A DNA stretch of 55,096 bases from a virus. The DNA is taken from IMG/VR virus record IMGVR_UViG_3300029267_003206, positions 1 to 55,096 of that record; one strand, written 5' to 3'. Below the pieces are notes generated by a model. The model saw only the letters and a program-made list of their open reading frames with translations, did no database searches and was not told where the DNA came from. This document shows, one piece after another, positions 33,268 through 42,081 of this stretch. The translations under genes and the position numbers were made by a program. How positions within the stretch are numbered: the stretch's first letter is position 1; the number at the start of each line of letters is the position of its first letter.

Positions 33268-36200
33268 TCAATTATTAAGTTGCCTGGGGGTAATACCAGA
33301 TGGGAAAACTTTACAGCTATCTCCCTGGCAGGCTTTTAGAATTTGAGATGATTCAACGGCTGGACTATGACATATAGCAACACCTGTATATGCCATCCAC
33401 ATAGCCATTTGACTGCTGTCTAATTCATGAGCTACCTCTGCTGACGTTTGAAATGTGCCATCTAAGATAGCTTTAATACCATCTTCATCTGTTACAATAC
33501 CTTGAAATTTCGATGCTCCTTTATGCACCTTATTGTCTTCCTTACATGTCCACTCTAAATCATCATCCCATTCTACCTTTGTCATGATTCCTATTCTGCT
33601 TACTTCTTTATTATCATGGAAGTAGTTGATATAAGCCAGATTGGTTCCACGATGCCAAGGTTCCAATTGTGCTTTCTTAACAGATGATCTTGGATATATC
33701 TTCCCTTTAAATCGCCCCTCTCGGAAGAGAAGTCCTTCTACCTCCAAATATCCCTCATTGTTTATGTGTGTCTGAGTGATGCTAAAATCTTCGTGACCTA
33801 CGTCAAAAATCTCCTTCTTTGCTCCCGGAATAATCTTCCAGAAACCAACATCACCTTTCACCCTGAAAACATTTTTCACCCGTTCACCTTCCACCTTAAT
33901 TTCCATATAGTCTCCATCAATATTCTCTATAACAGCGATTCCTTCATCAAGAAGTTCTATCTGAGACAGTAAGGATTTAGACTGATTGAGGGTGTGTCCG
34001 GGAGGCAGATACCCATCAACCTGGGCTAATTTAGGGCTTCTAAGTGCCAACGAAGAGAATGTTTCTCGAAGTAGAGGATTCGATTCACATGTAAATGAGA
34101 ATGTCTGCCCCCCAAACACGAAGTTAAGATGCCATTGTTCTCTATTCTCTGTGCTGATCCCCTTGAAAATCTGATGCTGTAGAGAGAAATAAGAATCATG
34201 TGGGTTCTCAAGATGCTTAGGTAATTCCATCTCTACACCAGGTAATCTTTCATTCAGATCATTTCGGAAAGCAGACCTAATTTCTCGTCTGTTCTTCCCA
34301 GAATCTTTCTTCCAGTATTTATAATAGGAAGGTGTAAAGTTTACAACATGTCGTGGCAGACCCGTATAACCAATTGGAGGCATCCAGCTTTCATTATCTG
34401 CCTGACGAGTTAAGACAAATGGTAATCTGTTGGCTTTATATATATACCAACTGCCATTGTAATTCTTTTCCGAATACATCTTCTTGAGAACTGAACCATG
34501 ATACCAGAATTCTCTATAACCATCCTTAATGGTTAAGCATTCATATTCACCTCTGTCTAAATTTATGACATAAGCATCCCCTACCCACCCTTCTTTATCC
34601 CACCTCTTAAAGTCTCGATGGACAAAAGGTTCTGCTATGAATTTATAAGTTGGATTCTGCAAGTCTTTCTTTAACTCTGGCCAGACCTCTTTTGTGAACA
34701 TCTGCTTTACAGTAGAGAAACCTGTTTTGTTGGTGGAAAGTGTATAACAGGCAGGTTCTGTATATCCATCCATCTTCACACTACCTTTATACAATCGCAT
34801 ACAGGTATCTATTCCTTTTGTCAGTTGGCGGCGTAAGAAAAGAGATACCTTATCACCAGACACATAGGCTTGAAGAAGGAATTTGGCAGTTCCAATCTGA
34901 GGCCATTCAGAATGGTAATCCAGGTTGGTGTATATATCAGAACCTACATCTATAAGTTGAAGGAAGTTACCATCAGTTCTATATTCAACCTTATCTAATC
35001 CTTCATCTTCATTAGTCATCAAGAAGATAAATTCCGCTTCTTGCACTGAATTATCCTTTTTTGGGAAATTAATGTATTTATATGATACTCTGGTAGCCCT
35101 GACATGTGTGAAATACTTTCCAAACATCTCCATCAATTTCTTTTTGGGGAAGAGTTTAGATTCTCGATATGAGAAGAGAACATAGTTAAACTTTGTAGAT
35201 ACTTCTAAAAGCTCATTGATTCTCTGTTCAAATGTTTCCTTCGTCCACTCCCCTCCAAGGTTGAGTCCCTCATATGATCCAAAGAGAGCATGTTCCCAGG
35301 CATTATATTGTTTATAATAAGTCTTCGTGCTTCCTGTCTCAGATATATAAGGCGGATCAAAGTATGCTAAAGATTTAGATGGTAAATTTGATATATGCTT
35401 GAGGAAAGATATAGAATCAGATCGGACAAAATGTGCTTTCCCACCATCCCCACTCACATGACCATTGAATTTCTTAAGGCAGGTGGAAAGCCCCTGCTTT
35501 AAGAGCTTCAGCATTGAGATGCGATCTCTCTTCATCCTTTCCCATACTTTCTTGTGGATGCTATCTCTAAGATACCCAGCATACACCATAGTACCAGCTG
35601 AAGCAAGGAGTGAAGCTTTTGCCAGACTCCTCTTAGGTTCTGGCAATGAATCTGCTCTGCTTCTAAACCCATCCATAAACTTCTTGCAGGCAGTGTCGAA
35701 GTGAATGGCTTTGTCTTTTAAAGTTGTCATATATCCTCTCTGTGGAGGGGATGCAAGAAGCCAGTCAATTTCATCATCACTCAATTGGGTATCTTTATTC
35801 TTTACGATGCTATCATAGATAACCTGACTAATTTTGGAAGTATCCACCCCAACAACATTTAGACCTAACTTCCTCAGTGTGTATGACACTACGCCACAAC
35901 CTGAAAACCCATCCACGATGAATTGGACATCCTTTGGGATCTGTCTGACAATTTGTTCCATCAGTTTTCGTTTGGAACCTATATACGCTATAGGGTATGA
36001 CGTGAAGTCTTCCTGATCTGTTATCTGATAATTGGAATATGGAAAAGGGAAATCCAGGCCAGCCTTCCTCCTCTGCTGAGATATTATAATCGCTTGATGC
36101 ATTTTCTTTGCTTCTGCTTCGGTAGGGAAACATTTTATGATAGTTCCTTCTGGAGCATCTTTTGGGCCACCGGTGTCAGGATGCCCATGAACAACACACC

Positions 36201-37257
36201 ATTTGTCACCACGCTTCTCAACCCGCATGTCTGCCACGTTAACAACCATCCGCCCAACACCAGGTCTATTTATATTTCTCATCTGACTTCCACATTTGGG
36301 ACATGTGTAATCTTCACAATGAACAGGTGATGTCATCTGATACCCACAACTCAGACATTCACAGGTATACTCAATCGATGCAGAAAATTGAGGGTAATCT
36401 GGATTAGTCCTTCGTCTTCCAGGTATAATAGTATCTGGTCTTCCAATTCCAGGTCTTTCTTCTCTTCTCATCTGTCCCCCACATTTAGGGCATTTCAAGT
36501 CTTCACAATGACTTTCGCTTACCATCTGATACCCACATTTGATACATGCACAGGCGATACCAAAATCAATCGTATCTGCGAAGTTCTCATATTCTGAGAA
36601 GAGGTTTTTCTTTTTCAGCTCTGCCAGAACTTTCTCCAAAAATAGTTTCTTCTGGCCAGTGTAGTCTTCCAAGGTCAATGAAATCCCACGCTTTAAAATT
36701 TCTCGTAGAACAATCTGCCCAATACCATTATAATCTTTATCTGGTGATTCTACAGTCTTTTGACATATAATCTTCCAGTCATCCTCAAGTTGTATGTTAT
36801 CAAGAAGACGTGGATCATAATCATCCATAGATGTTACTAACTCGATGGATGGGTGTGGGTCAGAGAAAGACTTGAGGTCAAAAAATTCATCATCTCCCCC
36901 AACCGCATTTATAAACACATTCTGCTTGAAGGATCGGAAACGGAAAACAAGGCCAAAGGCAGGCCACTTATCAAACTCTGACCCTCCAATTTTCTGCTCC
37001 CACTGGCTCAATGTTAGTTTATGCATGTCTGCTAATTCTTCGAACATATACTCATCATCGATGGGCAGGATCTTATAGATATATATGGTCCCAGGAGATG
37101 CTACATGTTGAACATCTTTATAATCTGGATATACGATGAAATCAGTCTGCATAAGTTTATCGAATTCAACGTTATGGCAGATGCGGAGTAACATACCCAA
37201 AGTCTCTTCTTTAACCCCAGCTACTTCCTCAATGGACATCCTAATTGCTCTCATCAT
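33268..37257 (-). CDS. DNA methyltransferase-prohead protease-like fusion with two zinc ribbons
   Basis: 1329 aa, coupled to the portal stop (ATGA). Parts in order: an unknown N-terminal domain (1-230); a zinc ribbon at 236-259 (C236, C238, C241, C251, C256, C259) and a near copy at 299-322; a D12-class adenine methyltransferase with AYIGSKRK (424-431), the SAM-binding DGFSGCGVVS (449-458) and catalytic FDPPYIS (633-639); a large middle region (760-1140) of unknown fold; and a C-terminal domain (about 1150-1310) resembling an HK97-type prohead protease, with H1214 and S1272 (in TSAEV) as possible catalytic residues. The slot between portal and scaffold is where the protease gene normally lies. 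The methyltransferase part may mark viral DNA against host restriction. Fusion with a capsid-maturation enzyme is unusual. Confidence 0.7.
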   Translation of the reverse strand: MMRAIRMSIEEVAGVKEETLGMLLRICHNVEFDKLMQTDFIVYPDYKDVQHVASPGTIYIYKILPIDDEYMFEELADMHKLTLSQWEQKIGGSEFDKWPAFGLVFRFRSFKQNVFINAVGGDDEFFDLKSFSDPHPSIELVTSMDDYDPRLLDNIQLEDDWKIICQKTVESPDKDYNGIGQIVLREILKRGISLTLEDYTGQKKLFLEKVLAELKKKNLFSEYENFADTIDFGIACACIKCGYQMVSESHCEDLKCPKCGGQMRREERPGIGRPDTIIPGRRRTNPDYPQFSASIEYTCECLSCGYQMTSPVHCEDYTCPKCGSQMRNINRPGVGRMVVNVADMRVEKRGDKWCVVHGHPDTGGPKDAPEGTIIKCFPTEAEAKKMHQAIIISQQRRKAGLDFPFPYSNYQITDQEDFTSYPIAYIGSKRKLMEQIVRQIPKDVQFIVDGFSGCGVVSYTLRKLGLNVVGVDTSKISQVIYDSIVKNKDTQLSDDEIDWLLASPPQRGYMTTLKDKAIHFDTACKKFMDGFRSRADSLPEPKRSLAKASLLASAGTMVYAGYLRDSIHKKVWERMKRDRISMLKLLKQGLSTCLKKFNGHVSGDGGKAHFVRSDSISFLKHISNLPSKSLAYFDPPYISETGSTKTYYKQYNAWEHALFGSYEGLNLGGEWTKETFEQRINELLEVSTKFNYVLFSYRESKLFPKKKLMEMFGKYFTHVRATRVSYKYINFPKKDNSVQEAEFIFLMTNEDEGLDKVEYRTDGNFLQLIDVGSDIYTNLDYHSEWPQIGTAKFLLQAYVSGDKVSLFLRRQLTKGIDTCMRLYKGSVKMDGYTEPACYTLSTNKTGFSTVKQMFTKEVWPELKKDLQNPTYKFIAEPFVHRDFKRWDKEGWVGDAYVINLDRGEYECLTIKDGYREFWYHGSVLKKMYSEKNYNGSWYIYKANRLPFVLTRQADNESWMPPIGYTGLPRHVVNFTPSYYKYWKKDSGKNRREIRSAFRNDLNERLPGVEMELPKHLENPHDSYFSLQHQIFKGISTENREQWHLNFVFGGQTFSFTCESNPLLRETFSSLALRSPKLAQVDGYLPPGHTLNQSKSLLSQIELLDEGIAVIENIDGDYMEIKVEGERVKNVFRVKGDVGFWKIIPGAKKEIFDVGHEDFSITQTHINNEGYLEVEGLLFREGRFKGKIYPRSSVKKAQLEPWHRGTNLAYINYFHDNKEVSRIGIMTKVEWDDDLEWTCKEDNKVHKGASKFQGIVTDEDGIKAILDGTFQTSAEVAHELDSSQMAMWMAYTGVAICHSPAVESSQILKACQGDSCKVFPSGITPRQLNN

Positions 37258-38630
37258 ACCACCTCCTCTAAAGAATCTATCTTCCGCATCATCTCATTCG
37301 CCGCTTCTACTTTATCTATAAAATCTACTTCACTGTCTATGCCAACCATCTTTAGAATAGCTTGTCTGATATTCTTGTTCTCTTCCTCATTATTCCCCAT
37401 CAGAACATCACTTTTAGCTACACGGAATATCTGCATAATCTTCTCTTTCTTTGTAGCTGCTAAGATATGTTCATAGTCAATGTAGAAATGTTCCTTCGAA
37501 TTTCCACCCATCCAGAGATCAACGGCTTTCTCGATGCGGAGATCTTTGGCAAATTTCTTCAGACGAAGTTCAAAGAATTCAGTTAATCCTTCGAGTCCAG
37601 CAGATGGTTGTCCTTCCATCGACATCAGGTAAACAGCAACTGGAATACCAAGTGTGGCTGCCTGGATTTTCCGCATATGCAATTCATCCATCGCCATCTG
37701 TTGGCTGACATTCGATGGAAGTTTATTATCCACAAAATCTACAGACATATAATCTGGTTTCATGTATGCCACCGAGTCAGGGTCTACAAACTGCTTTGCA
37801 ATTTTCTTCGCTTCTTTCTTCTTTGAATTAGATGATGGATTGCGATCATTCCCATATGTTACAATTGGTATGGGATAACCCTGTCGAAAGTTCTTCTGTG
37901 TTCTGGCATCTTGCACAGCATCAATTTGATCTATTATTCGGAACAGCAGTTCTACCCATCCCCATCCCCATTCCAAATTATGCAACTGGTTTATACGTGA
38001 CCAGATAACATCTTTATCTTGCTCAAACGTTGTTTCCCTATCCCTCCTGGATTCAAAACCCCAAGGCATCCCACGAACTGTTTTGATCATAGATGTTGTT
38101 GCACCCACCATCTGATATTCTCTAATATCCATAGTTATAAAATCCACCGCCTTCGCCTTTTTCCTATCCTGCTTTTCATATAAAACTTCAGTCAGACAAT
38201 TCCCATATATACCTAAATGCATAGGGGCCATACTAAAGAAAGCATTTTGGAAATTCGTCTTCTCTGGAGGCCACAGGTTACGTTTGAACTTCTCAAAAGT
38301 TTTCTGCTTCTCAAAGTGGAATCTATCCAACTGCATCAGTTCACAAACACATGCCTGGTATAATGCCACATTGGAAAACAGGAGGGGGTCTTTAACTGCT
38401 TGTCTCTCTAACCTCCAGAAATCTTTCCTGTTTAAAGTGTAATCTTGTAACTCTTCTGACTTAGGCTTAACTTTGTCAGATATAAAATTTAAAAATGACT
38501 TGATGCGGCCATCTCTAAATGACTTAGCAGTCACATTGTAGGATTGTGAATCTGGGTGATACTCCCTAACAGTCTTCCTAAGTTTCCTACTTCTCCCTGT
38601 TCTGTTACGTTTTCCAAATGGCCATACCAT
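37254..38630 (-). CDS. portal protein
   Basis: 458 aa directly after TerL. Very basic N-terminus, a mixed alpha/beta clip/wing region (about 95-290), and a long C-terminal helical crown (LEGLTEFFELRLKKFA, about 365-458). The MEGQPSAGLEGL segment (about 350) with flanking helices is typical of phage portals, where it precedes the long stem helices. Forms the dodecameric DNA channel at one capsid vertex. Assigned from synteny and helix layout. Confidence 0.75.
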   Translation of the reverse strand: MVWPFGKRNRTGRSRKLRKTVREYHPDSQSYNVTAKSFRDGRIKSFLNFISDKVKPKSEELQDYTLNRKDFWRLERQAVKDPLLFSNVALYQACVCELMQLDRFHFEKQKTFEKFKRNLWPPEKTNFQNAFFSMAPMHLGIYGNCLTEVLYEKQDRKKAKAVDFITMDIREYQMVGATTSMIKTVRGMPWGFESRRDRETTFEQDKDVIWSRINQLHNLEWGWGWVELLFRIIDQIDAVQDARTQKNFRQGYPIPIVTYGNDRNPSSNSKKKEAKKIAKQFVDPDSVAYMKPDYMSVDFVDNKLPSNVSQQMAMDELHMRKIQAATLGIPVAVYLMSMEGQPSAGLEGLTEFFELRLKKFAKDLRIEKAVDLWMGGNSKEHFYIDYEHILAATKKEKIMQIFRVAKSDVLMGNNEEENKNIRQAILKMVGIDSEVDFIDKVEAANEMMRKIDSLEEVV

Positions 38631-38631
38631 A

Positions 38632-40248
38632 TTACCATCTCTTTTTAGCTTTTAATCCATAAGCGCTATTATCATCATCATCTACTATCTCTCTATTCCC
38701 AACTGTTTTCTTACGAGAACCACCTGACTTCTTTAGGCTATGTGAATTGTTCTTCTTATCTTCTCTTTCTTCCACTTCTCCAGGTTTACCCATATCTATA
38801 AAACCATCTGCAGCGTCAAGTGTCAAACGATGACTATCAGGGAAGTCTGACTTATGTTGCATCCCTCTTTTATTCTGATGATCCACCCGTATCTTGTTAC
38901 CTACTTTTCTTCTAACCAGGGCACACATCTGTTTCTCAAACAGATCAACTTCGTCTTTCTTGACATCTGGATATGAATACTGTTTGTTCTGAGTCTTAAG
39001 TTTCATATCAGCAAATGATTGATCACGCAGAGTATCAAGTGTGTTAACCCTAACCAGATTCTCAATACCTGGAATCACAGTTCCATCTGCCAACTCAGTG
39101 TCAACTTCCAGGAAATCATTTAACACTCCACCTGGGGGATTATTTTCTGCCCGAAATTCAACGAAATTAAATCTGGAAGCTGCTAACCGAATATCAATGC
39201 TTTGAACAACATAATCATCCCCCCGCCAGTATTCCCAATAGATAATCTGCCTATCTCGTAGACGCATAACTTCCATAACAGTGCAGTCATTTGATTTGGC
39301 AACATCTAAACCACCTACACAGGGTTCCTCGCAAGAATCTAACCAGGGACCAGATTTACATTTTCTTAATGTCTTCTTATCCATAAAGTCTTGTCCCTCT
39401 GTCACATCCCAAACATGGAAAAACTGTGATTGCATAGCAGGGTGGTCAATTCCATATCTCTTGAAGCGACCAAGAACAAAACGCCTATAATCTTGCGTTC
39501 CTGGTTCAGAGAAACATCTCTCTAAGTCAATGATATGGAAGTCAGGATTTGGAGGAAGACCATTTTCCCTTCTTTCCATCTCATCTGTAACTTCATAATA
39601 TACCCTCCCATGTTCCTTTTCCTCATGTGAAGCTGTGAAAATATATACCATCGTCCCATTTCTTGCTGCTAACTGAGGATCGATGCTCTTTATTATCTTC
39701 CCCTCTGTTATAGATTGAGCTTCCTCAAGAACAGCCAGATCTAAGTCAGGACCTTCTATACATTTAGAAGTTGGAGATGCTGTATGTGTCAAGATATTAG
39801 AACCAGTAGAAAGCTTAATCCATTTGGAGTTATTAATGTCTGCATGAACTCCCAGGATTCCCGTATAGTAGAATGACTCTAATCTCTCTTTTACTTTGTC
39901 TGTGAAAAGTTTAGCAGGGTCATCAGATGGAGCATAGATGCCTACATTGAAGCCATTACGCATATGGGGGTAAAGTTCAGAAAAGAAGATTGGTATGATA
40001 ACACCTAATTGGGTAACTGTTTCTGCCAGCCCCTGGGACTTCCCAGACTGGCGGGGCATCATAATATAAATTACCTTCCCCTGTCTAAGTAAGACGCTTC
40101 TTATAACCTCCCACATCACTTCTACCTGGTAGCTACGTGGGATGAGTCCTGATACAGCCAGAGCCACACGCTTGAAAAGAGAAGGTGTAAATTCCTTCAT
40201 TTTGTAATGAGCAGCAAGTTCTCTGGCAACAACCATATCTGTCTTCAA
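38632..40248 (-). CDS. terL: terminase large subunit
   Basis: 538 aa. Walker A MPRQSGKSQ (64-72), Walker B DLAVLEEAQ (170-178, the EE acting in hydrolysis), coupling motif near FTASHEE (204-210), and an RNase-H-like nuclease domain beginning GGLDVAKSND (312-321, D315 catalytic) with a later acidic residue in FVEFRAENN and a C-terminal DAADGF. Pumps DNA into the capsid and cuts it. Its start overlaps the upstream gene by 4 nt. Confidence 0.93.
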   Translation of the reverse strand: MKTDMVVARELAAHYKMKEFTPSLFKRVALAVSGLIPRSYQVEVMWEVIRSVLLRQGKVIYIMMPRQSGKSQGLAETVTQLGVIIPIFFSELYPHMRNGFNVGIYAPSDDPAKLFTDKVKERLESFYYTGILGVHADINNSKWIKLSTGSNILTHTASPTSKCIEGPDLDLAVLEEAQSITEGKIIKSIDPQLAARNGTMVYIFTASHEEKEHGRVYYEVTDEMERRENGLPPNPDFHIIDLERCFSEPGTQDYRRFVLGRFKRYGIDHPAMQSQFFHVWDVTEGQDFMDKKTLRKCKSGPWLDSCEEPCVGGLDVAKSNDCTVMEVMRLRDRQIIYWEYWRGDDYVVQSIDIRLAASRFNFVEFRAENNPPGGVLNDFLEVDTELADGTVIPGIENLVRVNTLDTLRDQSFADMKLKTQNKQYSYPDVKKDEVDLFEKQMCALVRRKVGNKIRVDHQNKRGMQHKSDFPDSHRLTLDAADGFIDMGKPGEVEEREDKKNNSHSLKKSGGSRKKTVGNREIVDDDDNSAYGLKAKKRW

Positions 40249-41285
40249 GTTGGTCCCCTCCCCTTTCTGCCTTTTGTGCTACTCTTCTCAACCAAGGCAT
40301 CAGAGGTGGGGGAGGATGTTTGAGAATCAGGAGTCCAGGAGAGGTCATATCTTTTTGCCATCTCCTCTTTTTTCTGCTCGAACTCATCCTTTGCTTTTTC
40401 TAAAGCAAGCATATCATTGTTGAGTTCTGTGTCAGCTATCCGTATCTCTAATTCCTTCTCATCCACAGCATCCGAATCCTTGAGATATGATAAATCTAAA
40501 TCTGGTTCAGGGGCTATCCCTGGATGAGATTTAGCCATTCCCTCAGTTGGAACTGAGATATACAGAGGTGACAGTTCATCATCTGACAGGGATTTCACAT
40601 TTGCATCCTGCCTCATTGATTTCCGTTTGACTCCTCTGCCGAAGACTTTATCAAGTGCTTTCAGACGTAATTTCATTATTTCCATATCTTGTCTGTCAGC
40701 CTGAGTCCACCCTTTGAAGGTGGCGAATATCTTAAGATGCTCCATAAACTCATGCTGCCAAAGTTTTAAGTCTTTGGACATCTGCATGAAATCTTTTCTA
40801 TCAACCGCATTGTTTAAATTGAAAGATGGTAGAATACGAGACAGACGTTCAACTATCTTCTTATCCCGGTGGAGGATGTCCCGCATCTCTTCCTCTATCT
40901 TATCCTTCTGCTTCATCTGGGACTTCTCAATGTTGAGTTCAAATACACATATTCCCCATTTATTCTTCCCTTCAGGGCAAGTCCCACGTGCCATACAATT
41001 CGCACATCTGAGAATCTCTGTGTTCAGATATGGTCCCAGTTTTTTCTCACAGGCAGAACAGAAACCAGATGGCCGATTGGTGACATTTTTACAGGTATCA
41101 TGAGCACATTTACGCATCTCATGCTTCACATCATCCAAGGAGGGATCAATCTTCCCCTTCAAGATGCCTTTCTCCTTTAACCTATCTCTCAGTTTCCCAA
41201 TCCCATCTGCTTCAACCTTATCTTCCTGGGTGCGGGGATTATCAGGCATCTCTGATTCTGTCTGAAATTCTTCACCATTAGGCAT
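40245..41285 (-). CDS. zinc-finger protein in the terminase small-subunit position
   Basis: 346 aa, first gene of the virion arm. Two zinc modules: C60/C65/C76/C79 and C94/C97/C103/C113. A helical middle (130-230) and a long C-terminal coiled coil (280-330) follow. Small terminase subunits bind DNA and form rings via helices, which suits the layout, although zinc modules are not usual. Assignment is by position next to TerL. Confidence 0.55.
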   Translation of the reverse strand: MPNGEEFQTESEMPDNPRTQEDKVEADGIGKLRDRLKEKGILKGKIDPSLDDVKHEMRKCAHDTCKNVTNRPSGFCSACEKKLGPYLNTEILRCANCMARGTCPEGKNKWGICVFELNIEKSQMKQKDKIEEEMRDILHRDKKIVERLSRILPSFNLNNAVDRKDFMQMSKDLKLWQHEFMEHLKIFATFKGWTQADRQDMEIMKLRLKALDKVFGRGVKRKSMRQDANVKSLSDDELSPLYISVPTEGMAKSHPGIAPEPDLDLSYLKDSDAVDEKELEIRIADTELNNDMLALEKAKDEFEQKKEEMAKRYDLSWTPDSQTSSPTSDALVEKSSTKGRKGRGPT

Positions 41286-41322
41286 TGTTTGAACTATATC
41301 CTTGCCCCTATATATACATATT

Positions 41323-41330
41323 GATATAAG
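41323..41330 (-). promoter_or_regulatory. archaeal TATA promoter for the virion arm
   Basis: CTTATATC on the minus strand places the start near 41297, about 12 nt before the ATG at 41285, so the leader is short. A second possible TATA (TATATATAGG, about 41310) lies too close. Consistent with the leftward transcript. Confidence 0.5.
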
Positions 41331-41389
41331 TCTTTGAAGAATAGTATATGGTGTAGCAGAGGGCGGATCAGGGGGCTATTTTGGGGCAC

Positions 41390-41425
41390 AAAGGTATATA
41401 GTTAGTTATATGTCTGTTTCCTTTT
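41390..41425 (+). promoter_or_regulatory. 36-nt promoter-like element, copy C
   Basis: AAAGGTATAT at the left and TGTTTCCTTTT at the right, same 36-nt length as the copies at 3889 and 44002. With copy D (41644-41679, opposite strand) it forms a head-facing inverted pair flanking 218 bp that contains the palindrome at 41569. Confidence 0.6.
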
Positions 41426-41568
41426 GACCTTCTTAGATACCTCAGCCCCCCTATGTAGTATATATAGTTTTCCCTATATTCCTTCAAATTGGGTCCGATT
41501 TGATTTTTCTCTGGCAGATTGTAGTATTCTTAGAGAGGAATATAAGGTGTTTCAGCATATTCACGTAG

Positions 41569-41583
41569 ATTAACGCCGTTAAT
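41569..41583. repeat. 15-bp perfect palindrome
   Basis: ATTAACG-C-CGTTAAT. It lies midway between promoter-like copies C and D in the divergent control region. Size and symmetry suit a dimeric regulator or replication initiator site. Confidence 0.6.
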
Positions 41584-41643
41584 ATAGATAAGTATATATA
41601 GAAGGAGAGAGATGAAGAGGGGCCTTACGCATCTGAAACAAGG

Positions 41644-41679
41644 AAAAGGAAACAGATGGTTATACGGTTATATACCTTT
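41644..41679 (-). promoter_or_regulatory. 36-nt promoter-like element, copy D
   Basis: On the minus strand, begins AAAGGTATAT and ends TGTTTCCTTTT with the same 36-nt length. It overlaps the last codons of the small minus-strand frame at 41660-41872, which weakens either the gene or the element call. Confidence 0.6.
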
Positions 41680-41872
41680 GTGCCCTATCTAAACTTTTCC
41701 GATCCATCTGCTCCGAAATTTTTTCCCATTTCTGCTTATTTACGTATCTGTTCTGATAGAAAGTAAACCCAGAATCCTTTGATTTTGCGAGTGTATACAG
41801 GTTGATATATAATAAAGGTGTATGCGTAACATTATCTATTCGTTTACTTAACTCTGCTAACTCTGTAAACAT
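41660..41872 (-). CDS. possible 70-aa helical protein in the control region
   Basis: 70 aa from ATG 41872 with GTGAGG just upstream; a GTG at 41878 is an alternative. Sequence is amphipathic and looks protein-like, but the frame overlaps the 22-bp repeat and element D, so constraint may come from DNA sites rather than from coding. If real, it could be a regulator of the divergent promoters. Confidence 0.4.
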   Translation of the reverse strand: MFTELAELSKRIDNVTHTPLLYINLYTLAKSKDSGFTFYQNRYVNKQKWEKISEQMDRKSLDRAQRYITV

Positions 41873-41901
41873 CCTCACGTAACTCTATTTACTCTGTTAA
41901 C
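41849..41901. repeat. pair of 22-bp direct repeats
   Basis: Two imperfect direct copies (41849-41870 and 41880-41901), each with TAACTCT, then ACTCTGT and AAC at fixed spacing, offset by 31 bp (about three helix turns). Iteron-like, beside the 17-bp tandem repeats; likely protein-binding sites in an origin or control region. Confidence 0.65.
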
Positions 41902-41947
41902 TACTATACACCATACAATACTGTAGAGTCTACAATACTTAGTAATA

Positions 41948-41998
41948 CTAAGTGGTTAGCATCTCTAAGGCATTAGCATACCTAAGAGGTTAGCATAA
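41948..41998. repeat. three tandem 17-bp repeats (iteron-like)
   Basis: Three contiguous 17-bp units, each starting CTAAG and containing TTAGCAT at the same place. They are preceded by the short palindrome CTTAGTAATACTAAG. Tandem iterons next to an AT-rich divergent region are typical of replication origins. The initiator is unknown; the AAA+ ATPase or RHH protein are candidates. Confidence 0.7.
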
Positions 41999-42052
41999 CC
42001 AAATTTGTCATACTCATTACAAAAATATGGTCAATTCCACTTGACCACAACA

Positions 42053-42060
42053 TTTATATA
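42053..42060 (+). promoter_or_regulatory. strong TATA promoter of the structured RNA
   Basis: TTTATATA, same core as the promoters at 43200 and 30755. Expected start about 26 nt downstream, near 42082, which coincides with the first base of the GC-rich folded RNA. Confidence 0.7.
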
Positions 42061-42081
42061 CTTAAAACCCCTACTCATATT

